From positions 1-64,000 of the forward strand of contig NJBH01000020.1 in assembly GCA_005223125.1 (NCBI GenBank): a stretch of DNA of 64,000 bases, given 5' to 3'. Below, in pieces: positions 1 to 8,916 of this stretch. The notes beneath the pieces are model-generated. The model was not told the origin of the DNA. It saw only the letters and a program-made list of their open reading frames with translations, and made no database searches. Each line of letters starts with the position of its first letter. Position 1 is the first letter of the stretch. The position numbers and the translations under genes were made by a program. The DNA comes from Promethearchaeota archaeon Loki_b32. GTDB lineage: Archaea; Asgardarchaeota; Lokiarchaeia; Sigyniarchaeales; SOKP01.

Positions 1-51
1 CAAGTTAACAATTTTTATATCTTTAAATAAAAGGGTATATAATTAAGCTTA

Positions 52-228
52 ATGGACAGAAATTTTGCTCATTTCCATACTTCAATTTATGGTTCCTGCC
101 ATCAACCCTGGATTTTTGTCTTTTGGTCATGTAGTGGTCTACACTATGTTTTCGCCCTCCTCCCCCTATTTGAGTTTGGACCTTGGATTAAAGACCTGCT
201 GGTAGGAGTCACTCTTCCTATTTTTTAA
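52..228 (+). other. GC-richer patch with a 58-codon open frame; small gene, remnant or structured RNA
   Basis: This patch is clearly richer in G and C than the surrounding AT-rich sequence. An uninterrupted frame runs from an ATG at 52 to a TAA at 226-228 and encodes about 58 residues rich in Trp, Phe, Cys and His. The 3' end holds a short hairpin (AGGA, 8-base loop, TCCT) followed by six T residues, which looks terminator-like. In an AT-rich genome such a patch could be a structured RNA, the edge of a mobile element or a small gene. I do not recognise the family and found no RNA class signature. Confidence 0.3.
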
Positions 229-351
229 TTAATACTACGAAGAAAATAGAAATTATGAAGAGAAAATTTGTAATTACGAAAAAATTTCCTTCTTTAATCA
301 AATCTGATTTTAATAAGTTATTTAAAATATTAATGGGAAATAGTGCATAGA

Positions 352-426
352 CATGGTACAAAACATTACGGTTTTGGTAAACCAATTGATTACAGATCAG
401 CCGGATTTATTATAAAAGAGGTTTAA
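352..426 (+). pseudogene. Possible C-terminal remnant of a lost gene (region 229-509 otherwise empty)
   Basis: Between 229 and 509 there is no complete gene. An open frame without a start codon ends at 424-426 and reads HGTKHYGFGKPIDYR followed by nine more residues, which has a protein-like composition. A 31-codon frame beginning with ATG at 255 ends just before it in another frame. The two could be pieces of one decayed gene. Family unknown, and this may be chance. Confidence 0.2.
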
Positions 427-509
427 TATTTTTTAACATTTATTTATTTTCTTTCGAAGTTGAGTTATAAACAAAAAATTGAAATAATTCTACTTTTTAA
501 ATAAGTTTT

Positions 510-1157
510 TTAGATTTCACTTATCTTATTTTTAAGCATTTCTAAAACAGGAGTAATCTCTTCTTTTTTTAGAACAATTTTATTATTATATTTCAATTCA
601 GTATACATTACGCTTCCATATTCATGTTGTTTTAATAAAACTTGTAATTCTTTTCCGATAAAAACATAAATATTTATATTTGTTCCTTTGCTTTCTTTCC
701 ATCCACTACTCAAGATTATATCCATTTCTATTGCTTCTTTTCTGTGTATTGTTAATATTTCGACTTGAGAAATTACACCTAATCTATCAATACCTTGTAT
801 GTTTGCCTTTGGGAGATTAGTATTTGGATCAATACATTTTATACAGAAATTACATATTTCATCTATAGCATTATAACATTTTTTTCGTATTGACATTCTT
901 TTTTCTAATGTTTTATTTTCTTCAACACTTTTTATTATAAATGGCAATAATAAAGCTATAACCCCACTACTTAAAGCTGTCAAGATACTTATCAAATTTA
1001 CATAATTATCCCAAATACTCTCAGGAGCATAAATATCGAGAATAGTACAGGTAATTACAAGTGCTATACCCACTATTATTACAATGAATAAATTTCTAGT
1101 TACTCGGAATTTGAAAAGGCTTCGAAAAACGCCTTTAATTTTTGTCATAGTATTCAC
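510..1157 (-). CDS. Small membrane protein, two transmembrane helices, unknown function
   Basis: The product has 215 residues. Two hydrophobic helices lie near the N-terminus (about residues 22-42 and 54-76), preceded by a basic stretch, so the long C-terminal part is probably cytoplasmic. That part begins with a charged, probably coiled segment and contains two cysteines (CNFCIKC) around residues 102-108. No family is recognised. It is a single gene flanked by non-coding or decayed sequence at the edge of the accessory region. The ATG start at 1157 gives a conventional basic N-terminus before the first helix. Confidence 0.55.
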   Translation of the reverse strand: MNTMTKIKGVFRSLFKFRVTRNLFIVIIVGIALVITCTILDIYAPESIWDNYVNLISILTALSSGVIALLLPFIIKSVEENKTLEKRMSIRKKCYNAIDEICNFCIKCIDPNTNLPKANIQGIDRLGVISQVEILTIHRKEAIEMDIILSSGWKESKGTNINIYVFIGKELQVLLKQHEYGSVMYTELKYNNKIVLKKEEITPVLEMLKNKISEI

Positions 1158-1215
1158 TTTCTTTTATTAATTAAATTTCTATTTAGTAATTTCTTCAAAT
1201 CTTTTATAAAATTTA

Positions 1216-1500
1216 TTATATTTTATCTACTCCTAAAGTTTCAATTTTTAATGCGAATAAAAGATTAATCCTACAAAAATCTTCAAATGTAAGTCGCTGA
1301 TTGCAATTTGCACATTCTTTCTCTTTTATTTCATGCAATGGCATTTATAATGATTACATGGTCGATATTTAAAAATTATAGGTTTTTTATCAGACAGCTT
1401 TCTCACTATCTTTTTAATCGTATCTATATATGTTAAATTTCCCAGATAAATCTAGTTCTTTAAGAAAATGCATTGATTCTAATACTTTACGGTTAAAGAC
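1216..1500 (-). pseudogene. Decayed gene with two frameshifts, zinc-binding-like C-terminus
   Basis: Reading the minus strand from 1500, three consecutive open segments in different frames join into one plausible protein. The first reads VFNRKVLESMHFLKELDLSG. The second ends in PCNHYKCHC. The third contains KECANCNQRL and ends at a stop at 1216-1218. The frames change near 1437 and near 1346, and no intact start codon is in view. The clustered Cys and His residues suggest a lost zinc-binding domain. This accounts for most of the gap between the flanking genes. Family unknown. Confidence 0.4.
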
Positions 1501-1576
1501 TTAAATAAAAGGTAATACAATGATAAAATTATCTTATATATTTCGTTAGAAATGAATTTTTATATTCTTTTTAAGA

Positions 1577-3664
1577 TTATAATAACCTTTTATTAAATGA
1601 TAATTGCACTTTTTTGAGGAGATCTTCATTTTTATGAAAACTAGCCCTGTCAAATGCTTCTATGTCTATTGATTTATTACAATTTGGACAAACGCCTTTA
1701 GCACTAAATCGTGCTGGTTTATATGCATATCCTGTAGGGACCAAAGGATATATCATACATTCTGGACAAAACCCAAAGATTCCATTTTTAGAAGCAATAT
1801 GAAGAAAACGTTGACCATAAATAGAAGTATGAAAAGCAAGTGCTTCATCCCAAGTATAAAAATCATTATAATTTTGTCTATAATATGGAGGTAAAAAAAT
1901 AAAATCTATTATCTTTTTCTCAGTTTTATTATAAATACACAGGATATTAAGACTTTCCCATTTTGATGAATCATTTATTTCAAAGTCATAATCATTAGTT
2001 AACTCATCAATTTTAGTAGGCCGTAAAAATAAATTAGAATGAAGTAATAGATGGTCTAAGTTAATATTGAGATTATCAGAGTAAATATAGTTTTCCCAAC
2101 CTATACGTGCTATTATTGGATATTTATCAAAGAATCCCATACCGTCCCATTCAAATAATCCATTTCTTCTAGTCAAGACTTCAAATAGGTGAATTTCAGA
2201 AAGATAAATATCAATATCACTAGGGGGAGGAGTGACACAAATTTGACATATCATTGATGGGGTTATATGTTTTATCTCATATCCTCTTGATTCAAAAAAA
2301 TTCTTGAGAGGGTTAATTTTATTTCTCATTTTTCTAAAATATTCTTCTTGTCTAACTAGATTAAGGGCAACATCACTCTTGCATTCAATAAATTCAAGCT
2401 TACCTTTATTATGGAACACCACATCCACCTCGAATTCTCCTTCTGGACATTTAACTTTAAGGTTTCTCATTACTCTCTTAGAATTAAAGATAAGATCTAC
2501 ATCTAAATGAAATCCTAATTTCCAGATGCTTTTTTCCAGATTTTTTATACCACGATAAACACGAATTTCTCTCTTCTTATTCTTTTTAAAAATCTGATAT
2601 TGACTTTCTAATATTTTTGAGAAAAAATTTAATCTGCTTGAGGTAGTAATATAACAATCTTTAAGAGAATAAAATATCCTTCTAAAATTAAATTGAGTTG
2701 AAAAATAGTAAAATGTCTCTTTGAAACGATCTTGAAAATTATCTTCTGAAGAACTTATTCCTCTCAAAAAAAATCCAAATGATACAAATTTTCTTAAATA
2801 ATCTAAGAAATTATCATGATCATCGTAATATATAATAATAATAGGAAAAGAAGGAGATATTAAATTCATTATATGGTCTGTAGCGTGAGTCCTTAAAATT
2901 TGTGCAGATATTTCGGGGTTTTTTAGATGATTTATATTGATAGGATAAATCGAGGTATATTTGGCAATATCGGTAAAGATCTTTGCAGATAATGACCATT
3001 CCTGCATTGTTGAGTCAATATTAATAAGAATGTTCGGGGAATATCCTTTGCAATCCATAATATATTCATCATAATAAAATGGATTTTTCCGAATAATAAT
3101 TTCATAAATGTCTTTTGGAGTCGCAAAAAAAAATTTTTCTTTAGTAAGATATAATTCTATTCTTGATCCATCATCAAGATGAGCTATTTTATCATTTTGA
3201 AGATCTTTAAAGTATCTATCATAACTATATGCTTTCTCAGCTAAAAAAAATAATTTTTCTCTCTTAGGAGCAAAATTTTCCTTATAATCTTGATCATATT
3301 TTAAATCTTTAAAACGATGATTTGATAATTTATCTGTAAAAATTATCTCAAGCAAGTATTGAGAATATACCCATCTTTTAATATGTTCTACTGAATAAAA
3401 TCCTAAATTGAATAATTCTTCAGAAATTTGATCTTGATAACTCAGCAAATGGAAGAAAAAAGGAACTGTATTTTGTATTTCCTCAATTGCTTTAAGAAGC
3501 TTTAATTTATCCCCTTTTTCTCCTATTGAGAATAGCCCTTCAAATGGACCTAAATCTTTTTTAATCCTCAAAAATTCACAATTTCGACAAAAAACTTTGC
3601 TATCCTTTATTCTTAGTACGGGATCATAAATCTTTCCACATTTTAAACATTTTAAGTCTTTCAT
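1577..3664 (-). CDS. Zinc-ribbon protein with PD-(D/E)XK nuclease-like core
   Basis: The product has 695 residues. An N-terminal zinc ribbon uses CLKCG (residues 6-9) and CRNC (26-29). Residues 365-450 look like a restriction-endonuclease fold: an Asp at about 414 in FEVDVVF, and an E-x-K pair at about 427-429 in LEFIECKSD. That is the usual PD-(D/E)XK spacing, with a strand on each side. A second CPEC...CPNC zinc ribbon lies near residues 640-675. The long linkers between these parts match nothing I know. A role in DNA or RNA cleavage is inferred from the core motif and from the neighbouring nuclease genes; it could also be a non-catalytic binding protein. The ATG at 3664 begins directly before the ribbon. 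Confidence 0.6.
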   Translation of the reverse strand: MKDLKCLKCGKIYDPVLRIKDSKVFCRNCEFLRIKKDLGPFEGLFSIGEKGDKLKLLKAIEEIQNTVPFFFHLLSYQDQISEELFNLGFYSVEHIKRWVYSQYLLEIIFTDKLSNHRFKDLKYDQDYKENFAPKREKLFFLAEKAYSYDRYFKDLQNDKIAHLDDGSRIELYLTKEKFFFATPKDIYEIIIRKNPFYYDEYIMDCKGYSPNILINIDSTMQEWSLSAKIFTDIAKYTSIYPININHLKNPEISAQILRTHATDHIMNLISPSFPIIIIYYDDHDNFLDYLRKFVSFGFFLRGISSSEDNFQDRFKETFYYFSTQFNFRRIFYSLKDCYITTSSRLNFFSKILESQYQIFKKNKKREIRVYRGIKNLEKSIWKLGFHLDVDLIFNSKRVMRNLKVKCPEGEFEVDVVFHNKGKLEFIECKSDVALNLVRQEEYFRKMRNKINPLKNFFESRGYEIKHITPSMICQICVTPPPSDIDIYLSEIHLFEVLTRRNGLFEWDGMGFFDKYPIIARIGWENYIYSDNLNINLDHLLLHSNLFLRPTKIDELTNDYDFEINDSSKWESLNILCIYNKTEKKIIDFIFLPPYYRQNYNDFYTWDEALAFHTSIYGQRFLHIASKNGIFGFCPECMIYPLVPTGYAYKPARFSAKGVCPNCNKSIDIEAFDRASFHKNEDLLKKVQLSFNKRLL

Positions 3665-3879
3665 TTTTATTTAACTAGTCCAACTTGAGTTATATTATGA
3701 AATTATCTAGATCTAATTACAGTAAAATCACCTAATTCCTTATATTCGTCAAGTTTAACCATGATCATCTAATGCATCCCTTAAAAAGAGGTTATGCACA
3801 TTAATTTTCATATTTTTAGGTGTATTTTTTTGTGGTATTAACATTCATTTTTGTCAATAATCTATTTTGATTTTCTAAT

Positions 3880-4986
3880 TTACAGGTTACTACTTATCGC
3901 TTTTTCTATGTAATTAGTGAGATTTTCTTTATAATCTTCAGTAAGGTTATATTTAGCAGCCTCATTTAGAATTAGAAATCCAATTTCTTCTAGTTTTGAT
4001 AATGCATTGCCTAACTTTCTATTTGAATAAGGTAATAAACCCTCTTTCTTGATATTCCTAAGTTGATTATGTAAATATCCATACTTATGTTCCACTTTCT
4101 CTTCACTTTTGATATCAATATAGGCTTTGATAATAATATTAAAAATTTTTGTCCAATCCTCTTTTTCAATTACATCTTTAAGAACAGGGCTAAGCTCTGA
4201 TTCTACTTGTGGATCTTCATCAAGTAAAAATATTTCATTAAAACCTTCAACAATTTCTGTTTTGATTTTACCATTTTCTTCTGCTGCTGTAATAAACTTT
4301 GTAAAAGAATTAAATGTTTTTGCTTTATCATCAGGTCTTTGAACCATTGTTGCCCCCTTATAATCAAAATTTGGAGAACTTCGCATTAGATTATCAACCA
4401 CTCCAAATCGAGTGGTTTTACCTTTCTCCCTAGCAAGTTTTACTGACTCAATCAACCAATTTATTGCAGTATCAAAAAGAATTGCTTTTTCTTTCTTTTT
4501 TGGCTTGGTTTCCTTTGAAAAATCTCGAGCTTTATACATTTTGGAAAGTTCTTCAAGAGAAAGAAAATCATTAGCACTTAATAATAAGTGTTCACTTACA
4601 TTATGTGAATCTCCTATTATGATAACTTTTTTGCGTTCTGCTCTGAGTTCATTCACTAGAGATATGAAATCTTTATCACCAGTAAGAATTATAAAACAAT
4701 TAATATCTGGATATAATTGCGCAGTTACAAGACAATCAACAACAATTTTAACATCAACACTATTAGGTTTTCCCATGGATACTTGAATTGTATCAAATCC
4801 TAAACTATAAAGTGCTTGAATAATCTCTTTATTAATTCCTACCCAATTAGAATATACTTTTTTTATACGAGGATGACCTAGCGATTCAGAATATTTTATT
4901 AAAGCCTCTGCTAAGGGTACATTAATGCCTTTTGCTACAACTCTGACATTTTCATAATCCCAAAATATAGCGACTTCATCCATCAT
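3880..4986 (-). CDS. NYN-domain RNase (LabA/DUF88 type) with C-terminal LOTUS/OST-HTH-like domain
   Basis: The product has 368 residues. Residues 1-145 are a NYN (PIN-like) domain: FWDYENV carries the first acidic residue, SVDVKIVVD the second and TGDKDF the third, as in LabA/DUF88 nucleases. Residues about 170-255 resemble a LOTUS/OST-HTH domain, which binds RNA in eukaryotic and bacterial proteins. The remaining C-terminus is helical and may be another winged helix. A strong Shine-Dalgarno run (GGAGGAGG at 4992-4999) sits 5 nt before the first ATG and 8 nt before the second (4983), so either start is possible. Likely activity is metal-dependent ribonuclease; the target is unknown. Confidence 0.85.
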   Translation of the reverse strand: MMDEVAIFWDYENVRVVAKGINVPLAEALIKYSESLGHPRIKKVYSNWVGINKEIIQALYSLGFDTIQVSMGKPNSVDVKIVVDCLVTAQLYPDINCFIILTGDKDFISLVNELRAERKKVIIIGDSHNVSEHLLLSANDFLSLEELSKMYKARDFSKETKPKKKEKAILFDTAINWLIESVKLAREKGKTTRFGVVDNLMRSSPNFDYKGATMVQRPDDKAKTFNSFTKFITAAEENGKIKTEIVEGFNEIFLLDEDPQVESELSPVLKDVIEKEDWTKIFNIIIKAYIDIKSEEKVEHKYGYLHNQLRNIKKEGLLPYSNRKLGNALSKLEEIGFLILNEAAKYNLTEDYKENLTNYIEKAISSNL

Positions 4987-5136
4987 TTAAACCTCCTCCA
5001 AAAATTATAATTGAATATTTTTATCTTATTAAAATAGAGATTGATTGGATTTTTATATTTAATTCAAATTTTAATAGTTATTTAGGATGAATTATTCATC
5101 CTTCTTTTTTTTCGAATTATTTTTGTTTTTGTCTCT

Positions 5137-5376
5137 TTATTGAAATCGTCGATTAATGGATCTTTTTGGAAAAATGAATACTGTTGCTATTGAAATATAA
5201 GCAACTGAAATCAAATTTATTTCCAAAATTTGAATTGTAAAAATATAATATACCAATAAACCGCTACAAAAAGTTACTATAATAATCCTTACAAAATATA
5301 CTAATAATCTAATTTTTGGATTGAAATGAGAATTGAAATTCTCCTTATGAAATCTAGTGATAAATAATTTAAGCAT
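5137..5376 (-). CDS. Small two-helix membrane protein
   Basis: The product has 79 residues. A basic N-terminus is followed by two hydrophobic segments (about 24-45 and 50-70) and a basic tail ending KRSINRRF. This charge pattern suggests that both ends are on the same, cytoplasmic side. There is no recognisable family. It stands alone between the NYN gene and the AlbA_2 gene. Small hydrophobic proteins beside nuclease genes are sometimes toxins or holin-like effectors, but nothing here proves that. Confidence 0.45.
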   Translation of the reverse strand: MLKLFITRFHKENFNSHFNPKIRLLVYFVRIIIVTFCSGLLVYYIFTIQILEINLISVAYISIATVFIFPKRSINRRFQ

Positions 5377-5491
5377 TTGTGTTAAAATAGAAAAAACTAT
5401 AATAGCTAATAATTAAAATAAATTCCATTAAATAACTAATTCGTTTAGCAAAAAGGTAGTAAAAAGGTAAAATGGATTATTCTAAATCTCT

Positions 5492-6721
5492 TTAAAGAGA
5501 GTTAAATTGACCATTTTTATTTAAGATCTTCAAAAAATTAAAATTAGTATTATCAATGATTCTCTTCTTTCTTGATAATCTTGAAAAAGTTTCTCTATTA
5601 AGCCCTGTCTCTACTCTAACCGGATATGAATATAAATCTTTAAATTTCATTACTCCAACAGGGTCCTTTGTTTGAGCAATCATTATGGCAATACAACGTC
5701 TTTTTATATCTTCAGAATCTTTTAAAATGATTTCCATTATTTCAAAATAATTTTCTTGATAATCTATCCATTTGTCTAAAATTGTACTAATCGACTGAAT
5801 TTTATCTTCTAAATTATTAATACCAATAATTCTTCTAGGAAATTTATCTGTTATCCCTATAATAATAAGTCCTCCCTTCTTATTAGCAAATGCTGCTACT
5901 TTCTCACAAAAATCAATCTGTCTTTTCTTCTTTAAAGATTTTGGAGATTGCCATATATCAAGTGTCTCCTTAAAATCCCAATATTTACATTCTGTTTTAT
6001 CTATAATACTGCTAATAAGATCTCTCCAAAATGAATCATGATAAACATTTTCTAACATTTCATCAAAACGGATGACACCCGTAATATTATCTAATGATTC
6101 TAATTCTGTATTCTCAATAAAGATATATTCTTCCAAAATTTCTTGAGTATGATTATTTTTTTTTATAGGAAATCTCAGATCTCCACTTTCGCTAATAAAA
6201 TTATTTTGGATGAGGATTGTCCATACATCTTCTTTTTCATCATTATCAAAATCACCTGGTTTCCACCGATCGATAGCTTTAAAAAAATCTTTTTTCATTC
6301 GAAAATCTTTCGACAATATTAAGTAAATAAATGACATTGCTAATTCTATTCGCATAGATGTCTGAAGATCATTCTCAAAGACATCAACAATTTTATATTC
6401 CAATATTTTATTTTTCTCAAATAACTTAAAAAAATCTCTATATTTATGAAAAAACGAATTATTAATCAAATTATCATTAACTCGAATTCTTCCATAAGGT
6501 TCTTCAATGAGAAGCCCCACTTCACAAAGTTGATTTAAATCTTGCTCTAATTCCTCGCTAAAAGGTCCAAATGACCCACTTCTAAAAATATAATGTAAAT
6601 TCATTATTTTAGCCACCTGAAAGGCATAAATGATTTTCTGTATGTTGATCTTTCCATTAAATCCATCATAGTCTCTGAAGACTTTTAACAGTAAAGCCTG
6701 CCTAATTGTAAGTCTTATCAT
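5492..6721 (-). CDS. Panacea/DUF4065-like N-terminus fused to AlbA_2 (Schlafen-type) domain
   Basis: The product has 409 residues. The first about 110 residues resemble the Panacea/DUF4065-type fold: KINIQKIIYAFQ, then FRSGSFGPFSEELEQDLNQL, then GLLIEEP. Residues about 245-385 are an AlbA_2/Schlafen-like domain. WDFKETLDIWQ carries the acidic pair and FANKKGGLIIIGITD is the typical glycine-rich strand. AlbA_2 domains bind or cleave nucleic acid, and Panacea domains act as neutralising partners of varied toxins. Having both in one chain is notable. It could be a regulator or a self-contained toxin-antitoxin-like protein. The ATG at 6721 directly begins the first domain. Confidence 0.7.
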   Translation of the reverse strand: MIRLTIRQALLLKVFRDYDGFNGKINIQKIIYAFQVAKIMNLHYIFRSGSFGPFSEELEQDLNQLCEVGLLIEEPYGRIRVNDNLINNSFFHKYRDFFKLFEKNKILEYKIVDVFENDLQTSMRIELAMSFIYLILSKDFRMKKDFFKAIDRWKPGDFDNDEKEDVWTILIQNNFISESGDLRFPIKKNNHTQEILEEYIFIENTELESLDNITGVIRFDEMLENVYHDSFWRDLISSIIDKTECKYWDFKETLDIWQSPKSLKKKRQIDFCEKVAAFANKKGGLIIIGITDKFPRRIIGINNLEDKIQSISTILDKWIDYQENYFEIMEIILKDSEDIKRRCIAIMIAQTKDPVGVMKFKDLYSYPVRVETGLNRETFSRLSRKKRIIDNTNFNFLKILNKNGQFNSL

Positions 6722-6973
6722 TTGATACCTTCTTATTTACATTGTTGTCTACTAAAATATTTTTGAATATAAATATTAAAACACGTCACTTAATTTGTGA
6801 ATTTTAAGTGATCAGTAGGAGAAATAAGCTTTTTTCAGATTGATTCTACGGTAGCACTAGTTAGAGTTTGATCCTGTTGGAGTTACCTTCTCTAACCATT
6901 TATGACATTTTGGAATAAAAAATATGTAAATCGAGGTAAAGAATATTTTGAAATAATTATCTTTTTAGAAGCT

Positions 6974-7225
6974 TTATTTATTATGTTTAATTAAAAAAGC
7001 TTTCACTTTCTCCAACAACTTCTCATTACATTCAGGATTGTGCCAATCCTCGCCATTCAGAAGCCCTTCTTCTTTAGCGATCAACTGAAGCCCTAAATGC
7101 GCAATTACACAGAAAGTATTACTGCGAAAATCACTATAATTTGGAACATTGCAAACTTTATCGAACGTTTGTTGGATTAAAGACCATCTAGCCTGTTTAA
7201 CCTCATCACTTTTAGCTGTCATCAA
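6974..7225 (-). CDS. Small helical protein, unknown function
   Basis: The product has 83 residues, is predicted mostly helical, and has no signal peptide. It has the segment VCNVPNYSDFRSNTFCVIAH in the middle and a charged helix at the C-terminus. There are three cysteines but no zinc-ribbon spacing. Two adjacent ATGs (7225 and 7222) could each be the start. The next minus-strand gene starts 283 bp upstream. No family is recognised. Confidence 0.45.
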   Translation of the reverse strand: MMTAKSDEVKQARWSLIQQTFDKVCNVPNYSDFRSNTFCVIAHLGLQLIAKEEGLLNGEDWHNPECNEKLLEKVKAFLIKHNK

Positions 7226-7310
7226 GTGAAATATATAAGATTTGGCAAATAAAAAGGAAATGAGAGTTCAAAATTATAATCTATCTAATAATATTGTTTT
7301 AGTACATATC

Positions 7311-7508
7311 TTAGGATATATATTTTAAGACAAGATATTCCGATAATTTAACCTTTTTAGAATTTTCTTCTGTTTCTTCAATTAATTCTTCAAGTCCATC
7401 CTTAATTAACTTACTTAGATTGTTAAGAGCGACATTTTGTAATTTCTTATATTGAACTGTGAGTTCTTGAAATGAATTCACAATTTCTACTTCTTCCTTA
7501 TCTTTCAT
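7311..7508 (-). CDS. Small acidic coiled-coil protein
   Basis: The product has 65 residues, is rich in Glu, Lys and Leu, and is predicted to be one long helix or coiled coil. It lies immediately upstream of the 83-residue gene on the same strand and may form a transcription unit with it. The size and charge would suit an antitoxin-like or scaffold peptide, but no family is recognised. Coding status rests on the ATG and on the amphipathic pattern. Confidence 0.4.
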   Translation of the reverse strand: MKDKEEVEIVNSFQELTVQYKKLQNVALNNLSKLIKDGLEELIEETEENSKKVKLSEYLVLKYIS

Positions 7509-7722
7509 TATGCTCTACCTCTATCTATATATTCTTCTGAGAGACCATATCAATATTGTCTTATCTTGCTTAATATTGATTGAACAATATAATTTTCTAA
7601 GTTAATTGCAGATAAATAATAATATATATAAGTAAATGTACTTAAACACATTTATAGGTTTTTAAAGTTAAATTTTTTTTACCTTAATAAAGTTAAATTA
7701 TTATTATGCGAGAGAGATAAAA

Positions 7723-8550
7723 ATGCCCAATATCAAATTTCTTGAAGAACACCCTCTTTATACTCAATTCCCATTTGAGGTTCCGGAGTACATTCATCAA
7801 TTAGAAAAAGTTAACATAAACATGCATTGCTCTAAATGTGATAATATCAGAACTTTTAATATGACAAATGATTATCGGGATAGTGAAGAACATGTACATC
7901 CTGATGTAGGTAATTCTTATGCGACTAAGAAAAATAAATATATTACTCTCGATTATCTATGTGCGGCTTGCAAAGTTTTTATGAGATTCTTTATCATAAA
8001 AATTGGGGAGGATCTAACATATATTCAAAAAATTGGGCAATATCCTCCTTTGGATATATCTATTCCCAAAGAACTTAAAAAAATTATTGATGAAGAATAT
8101 AAAGATTATTATAAAAAAGGTAAAAACTCAGAAAATTTCGGACATGGAATTGGGGCATATGTTTATTATAGGCGAATTATAGAAGGAATTATTAATGAGT
8201 TTATTGAAAAAATCCCATATTTTATGACTAATGAAGAGAAAGAAAAATATAAAGAACCACTAGATAGAGCTAAAAAAGAAAAAAATACAACAACTAAAAT
8301 TGAAATTATTAAAGATTTAGTACCTCCAATACTAATTCAGGGTAGATTTAATCCATTAAAAGCGCTACATGAAGCATTAAGTATAGGAATACATGTAGAA
8401 TCTGATTTATCATGCTTGGAAAATGCAAAGATTATTAGAAATAGTTTAGAGTTTATTGTAGAAATAATTTTCCGAGATGTTGAGAAAAGCAAGGAATATA
8501 TAGAAAGTATGGATAAAATAAAAAAAAGACTGAAAGAAAAATATAAATGA
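7723..8550 (+). CDS. Zinc-ribbon protein with DUF4145-like C-terminus
   Basis: The product has 275 residues. An N-terminal zinc-binding module is formed by CSKC (about residues 36-39) and CAAC (about 84-87). The C-terminal half is helical. It contains YRRIIEGIINEFIE and later EALSIGIHVESDLSCLENA, a pattern typical of DUF4145-like proteins often found in defence and restriction neighbourhoods. No catalytic motif is visible. It probably senses or binds something, perhaps nucleic acid through the ribbon. It is the first plus-strand gene in the accessory region and has its own promoter region upstream (7509-7722). Confidence 0.5.
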   Translation: MPNIKFLEEHPLYTQFPFEVPEYIHQLEKVNINMHCSKCDNIRTFNMTNDYRDSEEHVHPDVGNSYATKKNKYITLDYLCAACKVFMRFFIIKIGEDLTYIQKIGQYPPLDISIPKELKKIIDEEYKDYYKKGKNSENFGHGIGAYVYYRRIIEGIINEFIEKIPYFMTNEEKEKYKEPLDRAKKEKNTTTKIEIIKDLVPPILIQGRFNPLKALHEALSIGIHVESDLSCLENAKIIRNSLEFIVEIIFRDVEKSKEYIESMDKIKKRLKEKYK

Positions 8551-8652
8551 AATAATATTAACTATCTAATTCCATTATTTGTTATAATTATTATATTTGG
8601 ATTTTGAATGTTTCTAACATCGAATATTTTTGCCTTATATCTAAATAAATTA

Positions 8653-8821
8653 ATGAAAAAGCCTAATCAAAAATTTAGGAGTAGAAGAAATTCAGATTCA
8701 TGTCATTCCAGAACTTAGACCGAAAAATGATGAGGAATTAATTGAATTTTTTAAAAAAAGTATTGAGGAGCAAATAAGACTAATAAATTATTTAGATGAA
8801 TTAAAAGATGGATTAAAATGA
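8653..8821 (+). pseudogene. Remnant of a short gene in the 8551-8916 gap
   Basis: From an ATG at 8653 the frame reads MKKPNQK and then goes astray. Dropping one base at the A/T run near 8671-8676 gives a continuous protein-like sequence (LGVEEIQIHVIPELRPKND and on) that ends with an acidic helix and a TGA at 8819-8821. The result is about 55 residues, like the tail of a small regulatory or antitoxin-type protein. It could equally be chance. Nothing else is seen between 8551 and 8916. Confidence 0.3.
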
Positions 8822-8916
8822 GTATTCAAGCACTATTAACTAGTTTAAAAGAACCCAGTATCCACGATTCTTAATATTTTTGTCTTATAATTGTATAGAA
8901 TACTCAAAATAATAAA

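Noticed and set aside
4127-4786. Plus-strand frames of 71 and 124 codons opposite the NYN gene
   Set aside because: They are low-complexity antisense of a clear NYN-LOTUS coding sequence.
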